Below, one piece after another: positions 47,729 to 56,159 of a DNA stretch of 64,000 nucleotides. The stretch is from Nocardioides sp. (GTDB lineage Bacteria > Actinomycetota > Actinomycetes > Propionibacteriales > Nocardioidaceae). The position numbers were made by a program, and so were the translations under genes. Each line of letters opens with the position of its first letter. Position 1 is the first letter of the stretch. The notes under the pieces were generated by a model. It was not told the DNA's origin. It did no database searches and saw only the letters and a list, made by a program, of their open reading frames with translations. Where the stretch lies: NCBI RefSeq assembly GCF_030019515.1, contig NZ_JASEEQ010000011.1, positions 1 through 64,000 on the forward strand. Reading direction: 5' to 3'.

Positions 47729-48607
47729 TCAGGAGTTCCCACTCAGCTGGAGCGCGGCCTGCAACGTTGGGGCGACCACCTTCGCGACGTACGGAGCATC
47801 CGGTCGATCTCCCCATCTGACGGAGCCGTGAGCGGAAGGGTGGGAGAAGCTGCAGACGACGACGCGGCGACCATCGTGGATGGCCTCATACAGGTATTCC
47901 GTCTGTAGTCGCGCCGGAGCAAGAACACCGGCCGCCCACTTGGCGACCTTGGCGCCCTGCAAGATCACGATCGTTGGTTCGAGGATCGACAATGTGGCGG
48001 CGAAGTGGATGCCGCAGTTCCGAGCCATGGTGCTTGTTGGGCGCCCCTGGCTACCGCCGGGTGGCCCAGCAGAGCAGAGCAGCCGGTTCACCAGGGCAAA
48101 GCCGTCGAAGAGGTGGAAGGGTTGCCCCTTGATGGGGCGCACGAACTCACCCTCGTAGTCAGTACCGAGACCCGTTCCCAGGAGCAGCCTCAGCGCCGTC
48201 GTCGTGCCTCGCATATGGGGATTGCGTCCCGGGTATCCGTCCTGCGCGTAATAGCGGCGCTCCAACCCCGACCCGTTCAACGTCTGCCGGTACCGCGTTT
48301 CCATGGTGACCTTGCGGCCGAAGATGGCAGCCGAAGGACCTTTGGCCAGCCCGGACTCCTGGCCCACCACCACAATGCGCAGCGGCTCCCCGCCAAGAGT
48401 CAGATCGAACCGCCGGCCGACGTGACTCATGATGCCCTCCCGGAAAGCATCGCCCTGGCGCCGCGTTTTGCGGCACTGCTGGAAGTGCGAACAGATGAAC
48501 TGACCTTCCGACAGGAGATTGCTCTCCACGTACCTGTGCAGTCTCGTGATCCGCCTCCTCGTTGCCGGCAGATCGACGCTGACCGGCTGAGCCCGTGGCT
48601 CAGTCAC
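47729..48607 (-). CDS. Uracil-DNA-glycosylase-superfamily-like protein
   Basis: This 292-residue protein appears to have the uracil-DNA glycosylase fold. RIVVVGQESGLAKGPS occupies the place of the first motif (usually GxxPG or GEAPG), and CSFSHPSAHGSVRWG that of the last (HPSxx). Between them lie RRYYAQDGYPGRNPHMRGTT and TIVILQGAKVAKWA. The catalytic Asp of canonical enzymes is not visible at the usual place, so the activity may differ. The N-terminal Cys set (FICSHFQQCRK) may bind metal. Its GTG overlaps the stop of the small upstream gene by 8 bases. A DNA-modification or defence role is inference. Confidence 0.7.
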   Translation of the reverse strand: MTEPRAQPVSVDLPATRRRITRLHRYVESNLLSEGQFICSHFQQCRKTRRQGDAFREGIMSHVGRRFDLTLGGEPLRIVVVGQESGLAKGPSAAIFGRKVTMETRYRQTLNGSGLERRYYAQDGYPGRNPHMRGTTTALRLLLGTGLGTDYEGEFVRPIKGQPFHLFDGFALVNRLLCSAGPPGGSQGRPTSTMARNCGIHFAATLSILEPTIVILQGAKVAKWAAGVLAPARLQTEYLYEAIHDGRRVVVCSFSHPSAHGSVRWGDRPDAPYVAKVVAPTLQAALQLSGNS

Positions 48608-48908
48608 GGCGGCTACCCGCCGCTCTGGCGATCAGTAGAGGGACGAATCGATCCCTCCAGGTCGGAACATGAATCTGCCCGCTCGACATTCCTCCGTGCG
48701 CGAACTCCTCGCGATACAAGGCCTCCTGCAGTTCCTGGCGGAGGTCGACACCCGTCATGTCCTTGATGCGGTCGAGGAGCAGGTTGTCGACACCTTCGTC
48801 CGTGGATGGGATCGACGTCTCGTCGAGCGCCTCTCGAAGTGCCCGCGAGAGGTAGGGATCACCGCGGAGGCCCCACTGCTCGGGCTCAGGAGTGAACAGG
48901 GACCCCAT
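48600..48908 (-). CDS. Small conserved-looking partner of the glycosylase-like protein
   Basis: The 102-residue product reads MGSLFTPEPEQWGLRGDPYL, then REALDETSIPSTDEGVDNLL, and FAHGGMSSGQIHVPTWRDRF with VPLLIARAAG. The opening LFTPxPxQWGLRGDPYLW-like motif and the HGGMSSG segment recur in small proteins of unknown role. It is the first gene of a two-gene unit with the glycosylase-like gene. No strong ribosome binding site is seen; a GTG at 48914 is an alternative start. Confidence 0.65.
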   Translation of the reverse strand: MGSLFTPEPEQWGLRGDPYLSRALREALDETSIPSTDEGVDNLLLDRIKDMTGVDLRQELQEALYREEFAHGGMSSGQIHVPTWRDRFVPLLIARAAGSRRD

Positions 48909-49118
48909 CTGCACGATGTCAGGCTACGGGACGTTGCTCGCGCGGCGGTCGCTCCGCTTCCACCTGCCCAGGAGGCGCAGCTTCGCGCAGGTGAGCTGTC
49001 CATACACTACCGAGTCTGGCCGGAGTCGGAAGATCACGAACTTTGACGAGCGCAGCCGGGAAGTTCGTTTCGCCAAAGTTCCTCGCGCGAGGTACGCCAA
49101 TCGCGGACTCAGTGAGCG

Positions 49119-49646
49119 CTAGAACGGCGCCGGCTCGGCGGTCATGCGTTCGTACGCCGCGGCGAGGGCTTCGCGTGCCCGCTGCGACGCCGTCGTTGGT
49201 GGCGTCACGCTGGCCGCGGCGTGCCCTAGGCGTTCGGTGACGACGACGAGCGAGGCACCTGACGGCTCCCGGCCTGCAGCTTGTGCCACCTCGGCCTCGG
49301 CGAGCCGGGCGGCAGCCGCTGCGATGGCTTCGGCCCCCTGGGTGTCACGGACCAGCGGCGAGCTGACGCGGATCGGCCCCACCCATTCGAGGCCGATGGC
49401 GACCGCGTCGAGGTCCTGGCAGAACTCCTCGAGCAGCTGCTTGTCACCGCAGCCGAACGTGACCACGGATCCCTCTTCATCGCCCAGCGACTCGTAGCGC
49501 ACCCCTACGTCGGAGGCGACGCCAGAGACGGCAGCCATCACCGCCAGGCCGTGCCTGTTGCTGGCCGGCATCGAGCCAACCCGCTCGTACCACTGTTCAC
49601 GGCCGAGAAGTCGTCCCAGCGTTGCCGCGGCGCGTGCGCTCTTCAC
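49119..49646 (-). CDS. Uncharacterised last gene of the Tad operon
   Basis: A 175-residue protein, starting at a GTG that overlaps the stop of the PKD-like pilus protein (GTGA). It contains RLLGREQWYERVGSMPASNR, VVTFGCGDKQLLEEFCQDLD and an Ala/Glu helical C terminus. Nothing identifies its role, but strict coupling makes it part of the pilus locus. Confidence 0.6.
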   Translation of the reverse strand: MKSARAAATLGRLLGREQWYERVGSMPASNRHGLAVMAAVSGVASDVGVRYESLGDEEGSVVTFGCGDKQLLEEFCQDLDAVAIGLEWVGPIRVSSPLVRDTQGAEAIAAAAARLAEAEVAQAAGREPSGASLVVVTERLGHAAASVTPPTTASQRAREALAAAYERMTAEPAPF

Positions 49647-50575
49647 TGCGTGAGCACCTGGGCCTCGCCTACCCGGAGGTCGACGGACTGCTCGAGAGGA
49701 TCGAGACTGATGGTTCCGGACTGGCCTCCGCCGGACCAGGTGACGACCCAGTAGGAACTGGCCGTCACCGTGAAGGTGTGGTCGGGCTGGTCCCAGCTCG
49801 TCTTCTCGTAGCGGTGGCCGCACGTGGGCGAGTCCTGCTTGCCGTAGTGATCGGCGTACGCGGTGCCCGCGGTCGTGCAGACCACCGGCGCGGTGCCGTC
49901 GCCCATGCTCCACTCGATCTTCTGGACCTGACCTGTCGCGGTCACGGTGATGCCGCCGGCACTCACGGACTCAGAGATCGGGCCGAAGGTGTTCCCAGCG
50001 GGGTTGTCGACCCACATCCACGTCGGCATCCCGACGATGCCGAGCGAGTTCGGGCCCGGCTTCGGCACGATGCCGATGGTGATCGGCTCGAGGTTCATGT
50101 TGGCGATCGCCTGCTCGGCCAGGTCCCGCGGGTTGACCCCTGGGCCGCCGTACCCGGGTGGGTCGGCGGGCAGCCACGTGTACTCCCAGCCACCGGGGGC
50201 ACCTGGCAGGCAGTAGTAGTGATAGACCGCACCCTCGGGCTTCTTGTCCTCGAAGACCTCCGGCGGCCATGGGTCAGCTCGGTGGAAGTAGCAGCCGCCG
50301 CTGTACCACCAGGTCAGCCCGTTGTACTGCGTTGTGCACGGGACATCCTTTCCGTTGAACATGCACACAGGTGTCCCAGGGTCGCCGGGGTCGCCGGGGT
50401 CGCCTGGGTCACCAGGGTCGGTGTCCTCACAGACGAGCTTCTGTTCGCAGTTTCCTTGGTCGTCACAGACGAGCTCGTAGTGGCAGTTCTCTCCTTCGGC
50501 GGCCGCGGGCGCGGCGACGGCCGCCAGGGCGAACATCAGCCCCGCGGCCAGCAGGCGAACGGTCCCGGTCAGCAC
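49643..50575 (-). CDS. Secreted protein with PGD repeats in the Tad operon
   Basis: This 310-residue protein has a signal peptide (LLAAGLMFALAAVAAPAAA), a Cys-rich region (CHYELVCDDQGNCEQKLVCE), a short collagen-like (PGD)n run, and a Trp/Pro-rich domain. The C-terminal part has GDGT and WSMGDGTAPVV with YADHYGKQDSPTCGHRYEKT, typical of a PKD-like beta-sandwich. It is probably exposed on the cell surface and may be a minor pilus or adhesin component. GGAGGGAA precedes the GTG, and the start overlaps the upstream lipoprotein's stop. Confidence 0.75.
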   Translation of the reverse strand: MLTGTVRLLAAGLMFALAAVAAPAAAEGENCHYELVCDDQGNCEQKLVCEDTDPGDPGDPGDPGDPGTPVCMFNGKDVPCTTQYNGLTWWYSGGCYFHRADPWPPEVFEDKKPEGAVYHYYCLPGAPGGWEYTWLPADPPGYGGPGVNPRDLAEQAIANMNLEPITIGIVPKPGPNSLGIVGMPTWMWVDNPAGNTFGPISESVSAGGITVTATGQVQKIEWSMGDGTAPVVCTTAGTAYADHYGKQDSPTCGHRYEKTSWDQPDHTFTVTASSYWVVTWSGGGQSGTISLDPLEQSVDLRVGEAQVLTQ

Positions 50576-51147
50576 TGTTCCCTCCAACGGACGTCGGCCT
50601 CCTCGACCACCCACTCGCCCTTCGCTCGCTTCACGACGGTGTAGTCGACCTTCACCCTGTCGGGCATCGGGTTGCCGTCGGGGTCCGTGAACGGCACTTT
50701 GTTGCCCGAGGCGAGGACGACGACCTTGGACTTCGCGCGGTCTTCGCAGTCCGAAATCACGAAGGTTCCGCTATCCACGGTGACCACGTCGCCGAGCTCG
50801 TGCTGGACTGTCCCGCGGAGCCTCACCCCGTTGGCGTTGTAGTCCATGACCTTGGTGCGCTCGTTGAAGTACGCATCACCCGTGGCGACCTCCGAGAGCT
50901 TCACCAGGTCCTTGAGCTTGCCGCTCTTCTCGGCCTTCTCGGTGATCGTGAAGTAGCTCATCAGCGCAACCTCAGCGAGGTCCTCCGGCGTCTGCGGCGT
51001 CGGAGTAGCGGACGTGGGAGCGGTCGTCGACGGCGTCGCGGTGGGGGTGTCCTGGGCGTCGGGGTCGGTCCCGTCGTCCGAGCAGGCCGTCAGTGTCAGG
51101 GCCAGGGCGAGGGCCACTCCCCCGAGTACGGAGTTGGGCTTCCTCAT
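50569..51147 (-). CDS. Lipoprotein of the Tad operon
   Basis: The 192-residue product has a clear lipobox (ALALALTLTACSDDG), a Thr/Pro-rich linker, and a domain with SYFTITEKAEKSGKLKDLVK, VTVDSGTFVISDCEDRAKSK and KVDYTVVKRAKGEWVVEEAD, resembling NTF2-like folds of secreted actinobacterial lipoproteins. It is probably attached to the outer face of the membrane to support the pilus. GAGGAG precedes the ATG. The next gene's start overlaps its stop. Confidence 0.75.
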   Translation of the reverse strand: MRKPNSVLGGVALALALTLTACSDDGTDPDAQDTPTATPSTTAPTSATPTPQTPEDLAEVALMSYFTITEKAEKSGKLKDLVKLSEVATGDAYFNERTKVMDYNANGVRLRGTVQHELGDVVTVDSGTFVISDCEDRAKSKVVVLASGNKVPFTDPDGNPMPDRVKVDYTVVKRAKGEWVVEEADVRWREQC

Positions 51148-51175
51148 GCGGTGTCTCCTCTGCTGGTGGGCGGCG

Positions 51176-51343
51176 TTACGACTGATCTCTGGCTGACGTC
51201 GTGGCTGATGTGCTCGAGTGCTCTTCGGCGGCGTCAACGAGCTCGGCGAGACTGCCGAGGCCGGCGCGTTGGTCATCGAGGGATGGCCTGTCTGCGCCGG
51301 CGCTGACGTACCGGCCTGTGAGCTCTTGGTTGAGCGTGGTCAT
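51176..51343 (-). CDS. Small 55-residue protein in the Tad operon
   Basis: A short frame reading MTTLNQELTGRYVSAGADRP then LGSLAELVDAAEEHSST. GGGAAGGGAG lies ahead of the ATG at suitable spacing, and the gene fills the gap between the LysM-BTAD gene (24 bases before) and the lipoprotein gene (28 bases after). No family is recognised. Confidence 0.5.
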   Translation of the reverse strand: MTTLNQELTGRYVSAGADRPSLDDQRAGLGSLAELVDAAEEHSSTSATTSARDQS

Positions 51344-51367
51344 TGGTCTGGTGCTCCCTTCCCGAGA

Positions 51368-54300
51368 TCAGCTCGCAAGCCAGGCGTGTGTACTGATGAT
51401 GGTCTTCGTACGCTCCGACAGTTCCATGGGCGCCTCGCCGTCGTCTGAGCGGTTGCAGACCTCTTCGCGCAGGATCCGCTCGGCCTCGAACTGGTCGCCC
51501 TCGGCCTTGGTGACTTGGGCCAGGCACAACCGTGTGCTCTCGCCGTCGGGGTCGGCCTTGTTGGCAACGTAGGCAGCCGAGCGGGCCTTGATCAGGTCCC
51601 CGGTGGCGAGGGCCTCGGTGACGACGATCAGTGCGACGTCGGAGATCCAGCCGGGTGTCATGAGGTCGAACCGCTCACCGTCGGCGAGCCAGGACCATCC
51701 GTCGTCGCGCTTGTTGCTGAACGGGGGGCCGGTAACGAGCTCGAGGGCTGTGCTCAGGTCGGCACGTCCCTCGGCGCCGCCGCGGGCCTGCCCACGGGCA
51801 CGAAGTCGCAGGAAGAGGTCGAGGTCGATGAGGAGGCCGTCGTCGACCTGGTAGACGTTGACCCCGTTGACCTTGGTGGCCGGGGCCTGGTCGGCGTGGG
51901 GCAGGTGGGGCTCGCCTGTACGTGGGTTGGTGCCGAGCCAGTCGCGCACGGTGTTGGTGTAGTCGCGTGCCTTGCCGGCCGAGATGCCGAACGCAGCACT
52001 GATCGCCTCCCTGGTGGCGCCGTGCTGGCGGCGCAGCGCGATGAACGCCAGGAGTTCGGTGAAGTAGGGCTTGCGCCTGTCCAGCGCCTGGCCGTGGGCA
52101 CGCACGGCCACCTGCCCCAGCAGGCTGAGACGGGGGCGGTCGCAGTCGGGCGAGAACCAATCGGCGATGTCCTGGTCGAGAGCCGGGTCGGAGCTCTCAA
52201 CTTCTGTGCGGACGTGCGCAGGCACCTTCGGAGCCAGCGCATTGAGGTCCTCCTGCACGATCGCGCTCTCGCGGATGTAGTCCTCGTCGTTGCCCTCGAG
52301 GAGGGACGTGAGCGGTTCGTCGACGGCGTCCTCGGGGGTGTTGCGGGGCAGGGTGTGCTCGCGACGCAGTGCGCCTGAGCGGTCCGTGTAGGCCTCCCAG
52401 CCTTCGGTGGCGGTCTCGTCGACGGGAACCGGAACGTCCTCGAGCGTGTCGCTCTGTGCGTAGACCAGGGCGCAGCCGCGGGCCTCATCACTGGTGAGGC
52501 CGACCGCAATAAGGTTGAGGCCGGCGTGCTCGAGGACGACGCGGCCGGTGTTCGTCATGTGCAGGACGGCGCCCGGGGTGTTGGGGCGTTCGCCGGCGAC
52601 GACGATGGAGGTTGCGGACTGACCGACGTGGTCGTTGACCAGCTGCAGCAACTGCTCTAGCTCGGCCGGGTCGCCGGCCGCGGCGTCGAGCACGAGCATC
52701 CGTGCCGGCCAGACGTCGTCGTCGACGCTGCCGGTGCGGGCGGTTGAGACGTCGGTGTCGTGTCGTGTGGCCCGGTCGACGGTGCTGACGGCGGCCGCGA
52801 GGATCTCCGCGGTTGCGGGCGTTCCGTCCGCTCCCGTGGGGTAGTAGGTGATGCGCTCGTCCATGGCGACGGTTTCCTCAGCGACACCGATGCAGTCGAG
52901 CTGCACTCGACGTGACCACGGGTTGACGGCCAGCTGGGCGGCGAGGTGGCGGGCGAAGTCGCGGCCGTAGGTGGGGTCACCGCTGATGGTGAGGGTGGAG
53001 AGCTCCTCGCAGTTGAGGAGCCAGGTCTCGCCGGTGTCGCTGGCGCCGATGGTCACCAGGAGCGGGTAGGGCGGCTCGACGTACCCGGGGTCAGGGCCGA
53101 GGTCCTCGGCGTCGACGTCGGTGCCGACGTGCCAGTGGGTCTGGTCGGGGCTGCCGGCCCAGGGTGCGGGGAGTTCGGCTGGTGCGCTGAGGTGCAGGGT
53201 CAGCTCGCCGTGGCCGAGCTCCACGGCCGCCAGGGGCGGCATCGTCCCACCGACGGCTCCAACGGCCGCGGCGAGGCGACGGAGGGCCTCGTGGGTGAAC
53301 TCCACGGTGGCGGCGGCCGCGGCGCCGGTGGCGTTGAGGGTCATCTCGACCGGGGCGAGCTCGGGTGGCGGGGCGGCGATCGCGCGGCCCGGCGGGCGGT
53401 TGCGGAAGCCGCCACGTCGACGCGTCTTGAGGGCCATTAGCAGTGCGCCGGAGAGGAGGACTCCGCCGCCGGTGAGACCGGCGAGGATCCACGGGGCGTC
53501 GAGGATGGAGTCGTCGGCTTCGTCGGCCTGGTCGACGTCGGCCGCCGGAGACGAGGGTTCTTCGGCCCGCGGCTGCTGGACCTCGGGCGCAGCGGTCTCC
53601 GGTGCTGCGGTCTCCGGGATGACCGGCGTCTCGTTCTCGGCCGGCGGGTCGACCGGCTGCTGCTCGTCCTTCGGGTTCGCGGGCCTGTCGGGCTTGTCCT
53701 CGCGCGGCAGTTGCGTGTCGGGCTGTCCGGTGGGCTCTGCGTGGGCGCCGGGGATGTTGAGAGTCCAGCCGACGTCGATGACGTCGGGGTCGGTGAGGTG
53801 GGCGTCGCCAGGCTGGGTGAGGGCGGTGGAGGCGTCGTAGATCTCCATGTAGCGGTCGGCGTCGCCGAGCTGCTCTTGGGCGATGTCGGTGAGGGTGTCG
53901 GTGGGCTTCACGGTGTACTGGTGGGCCTGGGCGTTGGCTCCGGCCGGCGCTGGGAGCTCGAGGACCCAGCCGGGCTCGAGGAAGCTCGGGCGGGCGCCGA
54001 GCAGGTCGTGGTTGAGCTCGACGATCTCCTTGTAGCGTGACCCGTCGCCGAGGTGCTGGTCGGCGATGGCCCACAGGCTCTCCCCCGGCTTGACGGTGTG
54101 ACTGATCGTCTTCTGCCGCTTGGTGTCGTGCTTCGTGACGTCCGTTGCCGTGTGCGTGGTCGGGGCGGCGTGGTCGGTGACGCCGGCGGCGTGGTGCCCA
54201 ACGGCGGCATGCGCGGGCGCGGCTTCTGCTGCGGCTGTGGTGGTGTGCACGGTGAGGGGTGCGGCAACGAAGAGGAGTGCCGCCAGCCCGATGAGGCCTC

Positions 54301-54619
54301 GGGCGCCGGCCTGCGGGAGGCGCAGGCCGGGGAGCTTGGGTGCCTCGACCCTGCGGAACTGGGCGACGGCCTCCAGGGCGAGGCTCAGCACCATGAAGGC
54401 CCAGCCGAGCCAGCCGACGACCTTGAACAGCCCCAGGACGAGCGTGCCGTCGTCGGGGGCCAGGAGCGCGTCCTTGATCCCGTCGAGGGTGGGAGGTTGG
54501 GCGGGGATCGGGTTGGCGCCGATCGCGAGGAACGCGGCGGGCAGGCCGATGACGATGCCGAGCACGGCCACCGTGGCGAGGAGCCCGGTGAGGCGCTGGC
54601 GAAGCGTGGGGGTGTTCAT
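51368..54619 (-). CDS. LysM and BTAD-domain membrane protein
   Basis: The 1083-residue protein has two N-terminal membrane helices, one more near residue 110, then two LysM modules (HTVKPGESLWAIADQHLGDG and YTVKPTDTLTDIAQEQLGDA), an acidic Pro/Glu-rich linker, another membrane helix (LAGLTGGGVLLSGALLMALK), and a long cytoplasmic part. Its C terminus is BTAD-like (VREWLGT and LCLAQVTKAEGDQFEAERIL, helical repeats). Proteins like this often accompany Tad pili in actinobacteria. It could couple wall binding outside to regulation or assembly inside. The ATG overlaps the upstream gene's stop (ATGA). Confidence 0.85.
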   Translation of the reverse strand: MNTPTLRQRLTGLLATVAVLGIVIGLPAAFLAIGANPIPAQPPTLDGIKDALLAPDDGTLVLGLFKVVGWLGWAFMVLSLALEAVAQFRRVEAPKLPGLRLPQAGARGLIGLAALLFVAAPLTVHTTTAAAEAAPAHAAVGHHAAGVTDHAAPTTHTATDVTKHDTKRQKTISHTVKPGESLWAIADQHLGDGSRYKEIVELNHDLLGARPSFLEPGWVLELPAPAGANAQAHQYTVKPTDTLTDIAQEQLGDADRYMEIYDASTALTQPGDAHLTDPDVIDVGWTLNIPGAHAEPTGQPDTQLPREDKPDRPANPKDEQQPVDPPAENETPVIPETAAPETAAPEVQQPRAEEPSSPAADVDQADEADDSILDAPWILAGLTGGGVLLSGALLMALKTRRRGGFRNRPPGRAIAAPPPELAPVEMTLNATGAAAAATVEFTHEALRRLAAAVGAVGGTMPPLAAVELGHGELTLHLSAPAELPAPWAGSPDQTHWHVGTDVDAEDLGPDPGYVEPPYPLLVTIGASDTGETWLLNCEELSTLTISGDPTYGRDFARHLAAQLAVNPWSRRVQLDCIGVAEETVAMDERITYYPTGADGTPATAEILAAAVSTVDRATRHDTDVSTARTGSVDDDVWPARMLVLDAAAGDPAELEQLLQLVNDHVGQSATSIVVAGERPNTPGAVLHMTNTGRVVLEHAGLNLIAVGLTSDEARGCALVYAQSDTLEDVPVPVDETATEGWEAYTDRSGALRREHTLPRNTPEDAVDEPLTSLLEGNDEDYIRESAIVQEDLNALAPKVPAHVRTEVESSDPALDQDIADWFSPDCDRPRLSLLGQVAVRAHGQALDRRKPYFTELLAFIALRRQHGATREAISAAFGISAGKARDYTNTVRDWLGTNPRTGEPHLPHADQAPATKVNGVNVYQVDDGLLIDLDLFLRLRARGQARGGAEGRADLSTALELVTGPPFSNKRDDGWSWLADGERFDLMTPGWISDVALIVVTEALATGDLIKARSAAYVANKADPDGESTRLCLAQVTKAEGDQFEAERILREEVCNRSDDGEAPMELSERTKTIISTHAWLAS

Positions 54620-55056
54620 CGCTCGATGCCTCCTTCGGCGCGGATGAGCCGCGCGGATGCCTCGCCGGTCACGGGCATCGAGTTCAGACCGATGATCCCG
54701 AGGAACTTGCTGTCGTAGGTGTCGGTAGTGCGGACCACCAGGGTGTCGCCGCCGGTGACGGAGACGGTGCCCTCCACGCCGGCTGCTCGGAGGTAGTCCT
54801 GGGCGGCGGATTTCGCGGCGAAGATGTCGACCCGGAGGTCCTCGCCGCGCACCGCTGTGGAGCCCTGGACCTCCTGGGCGCCGGTGCGGGCGGCCTGGGC
54901 GGCCACACTGCGGGCGTGCTGCTGGGTGTGGACCTTGCCGCCGAGGTCGACGACCATGCCGACGAGGATGATCATCACCAGTGACGCGGTGGCGAACCAG
55001 ACGCTGATCGCGCCACGCTCGTCACGCGGCCGACGGCGAAGCAGATGGCGGTTCAT
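54616..55056 (-). CDS. TadG-like pseudopilin
   Basis: The 146-residue protein has a basic leader RPRDERGAISVWFATASLVM and one membrane helix (MIILVGMVVDLGG), followed by QQHARSVAAQAARTGAQEV, the typical start of TadE/TadG-family Tad pseudopilins. The DERGAIS motif is probably a prepilin-peptidase site. It is coupled by overlaps to both neighbours. No prepilin peptidase gene is found in the window, so processing would rely on one elsewhere. Confidence 0.8.
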   Translation of the reverse strand: MNRHLLRRRPRDERGAISVWFATASLVMIILVGMVVDLGGKVHTQQHARSVAAQAARTGAQEVQGSTAVRGEDLRVDIFAAKSAAQDYLRAAGVEGTVSVTGGDTLVVRTTDTYDSKFLGIIGLNSMPVTGEASARLIRAEGGIER

Positions 55057-55505
55057 CGGCGCTCCCGGTAGGCGTCGACGGGGCTGGAGGCCGTAGCGGT
55101 GATGACCCGGTGTCCGGGTACGCCGGGCAGGGCTAGGTCCGACAGGTCGACGCGGCAGGTCACGGTGGCGGTGACCTGGGCGGTGGTGCCCAGTGGGGCG
55201 TTGAACGCCGCGGCGTTGACCGTGATGTCGGTGCTCGTGCAGTGCACGCTCTGGTCGTGCAGGCTGCTGGTGGCCGCCGTCTTCCCGGCGGAGATTGCCT
55301 CGCCCTGGGTCCGCTCGATCGAGGCCGCGCGGGCTGCGTCGTAGGCCGCCGCTTCGACCGACTGCTTGGATATCTCGACGCGGCCGCCCATGATGATCAT
55401 CGCCACGAAGAGCCCGAACGCCGGGATGCCGATCGCGGCCTCGATGGCGGCCGACCCGCGCTCGTCGCGGCGCCGTCGTCGGGAATCGTGAATCCGCCGG
55501 ATCAT
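55053..55505 (-). CDS. TadE-like pseudopilin
   Basis: This 150-residue protein has a DERGSAAIEAAIGIPAFGLF motif, in which the Glu at position +5 after the Gly-Ser is typical of TadE, then a membrane helix and a soluble domain with two cysteines (VHCTSTD, VTCRVDL) likely forming a disulphide. It is chained to the genes on both sides by ATGA overlaps. It is probably a minor component that initiates Tad pilus assembly. Confidence 0.85.
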   Translation of the reverse strand: MIRRIHDSRRRRRDERGSAAIEAAIGIPAFGLFVAMIIMGGRVEISKQSVEAAAYDAARAASIERTQGEAISAGKTAATSSLHDQSVHCTSTDITVNAAAFNAPLGTTAQVTATVTCRVDLSDLALPGVPGHRVITATASSPVDAYRERR

Positions 55506-55891
55506 TCCGTCAGCCTCTCGACGGGGACGCTGGCGCTCTGGGTGACCTTGACGTGCCAGCCGGGGATCACGCTGAGGCTCTTGCCGGTGACCGTGACGGT
55601 CGCGGTGTTGGCTGTCCGGGATGCCGAAACGCTGGTCGAGGTCATCACGTCGGTGCCGCCGGCGTCCTGGAGGAAGGTGTTGGCTGTCGCCAACCCTGAG
55701 TCGCGGGTGCCGGTCTCGCTGCCCGCCTCGCGTGCGCCCTCCTGTGCGGCCGCGAGCGCAACTTCGCGCGCGTGGTAGTACAGGGTGCCCTGGAGGCCAA
55801 GGAACATCACCAGGAAGAGCGCCGGCATCAGGAAGACCATCTGGATGGTCACTGAGCCGCGCTCGTTGCGGCGGCGAGAGCTGGCGATCAT
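55502..55891 (-). CDS. TadE-like pseudopilin, second copy
   Basis: The 129-residue product has RRRNERGSVTIQMVFLMPAL with a membrane helix and then YYHAREVALAAAQEGAREA, as in TadE-type proteins; the +5 Glu is replaced by Gln here, which may affect processing or partner choice. The stop overlaps the next gene, and 6 bases separate it from the upstream Flp-like gene. Confidence 0.8.
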   Translation of the reverse strand: MIASSRRRNERGSVTIQMVFLMPALFLVMFLGLQGTLYYHAREVALAAAQEGAREAGSETGTRDSGLATANTFLQDAGGTDVMTSTSVSASRTANTATVTVTGKSLSVIPGWHVKVTQSASVPVERLTE

Positions 55892-55897
55892 CGGGGC

Positions 55898-56101
55898 CTA
55901 CTTGATCTTCGCGGACTCGCTGGTCACGAAGAACTTGATGGCGGCCACGACGATGCCGACGATGACGATCACGGCGCCGGCCCAGATGACCTGCTCGATG
56001 GTGACCGAGCCGCGCTCGTCGCGGTGCTTGACGATGCGGTCTTCCAGGCCGGTGAGCACGGTGAGTGCCGCCACCTGGAGGGTGATGAAGAGCTTGAGCA
56101 T
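55898..56101 (-). CDS. Flp-like prepilin, candidate major pilin
   Basis: The 67-residue protein has a short leader and DERGSVTIEQVIWAGAVIVI, with Gly-Ser then Glu at +5, followed by a single membrane helix ending VAAIKFFVTSESAKIK. Size and layout fit Flp-type major pilins, which are often 50-70 residues in Tad systems. AAAGGAA precedes the ATG at 9 bases. It could instead be one more minor pilin; the leader is longer than usual. Confidence 0.75.
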   Translation of the reverse strand: MLKLFITLQVAALTVLTGLEDRIVKHRDERGSVTIEQVIWAGAVIVIVGIVVAAIKFFVTSESAKIK

Positions 56102-56159
56102 CGGGTTGGTTCCTTTCTTGGTGGTTGGGTTCGGGTGACCCGGTTGTTTGAGGTCGGTG

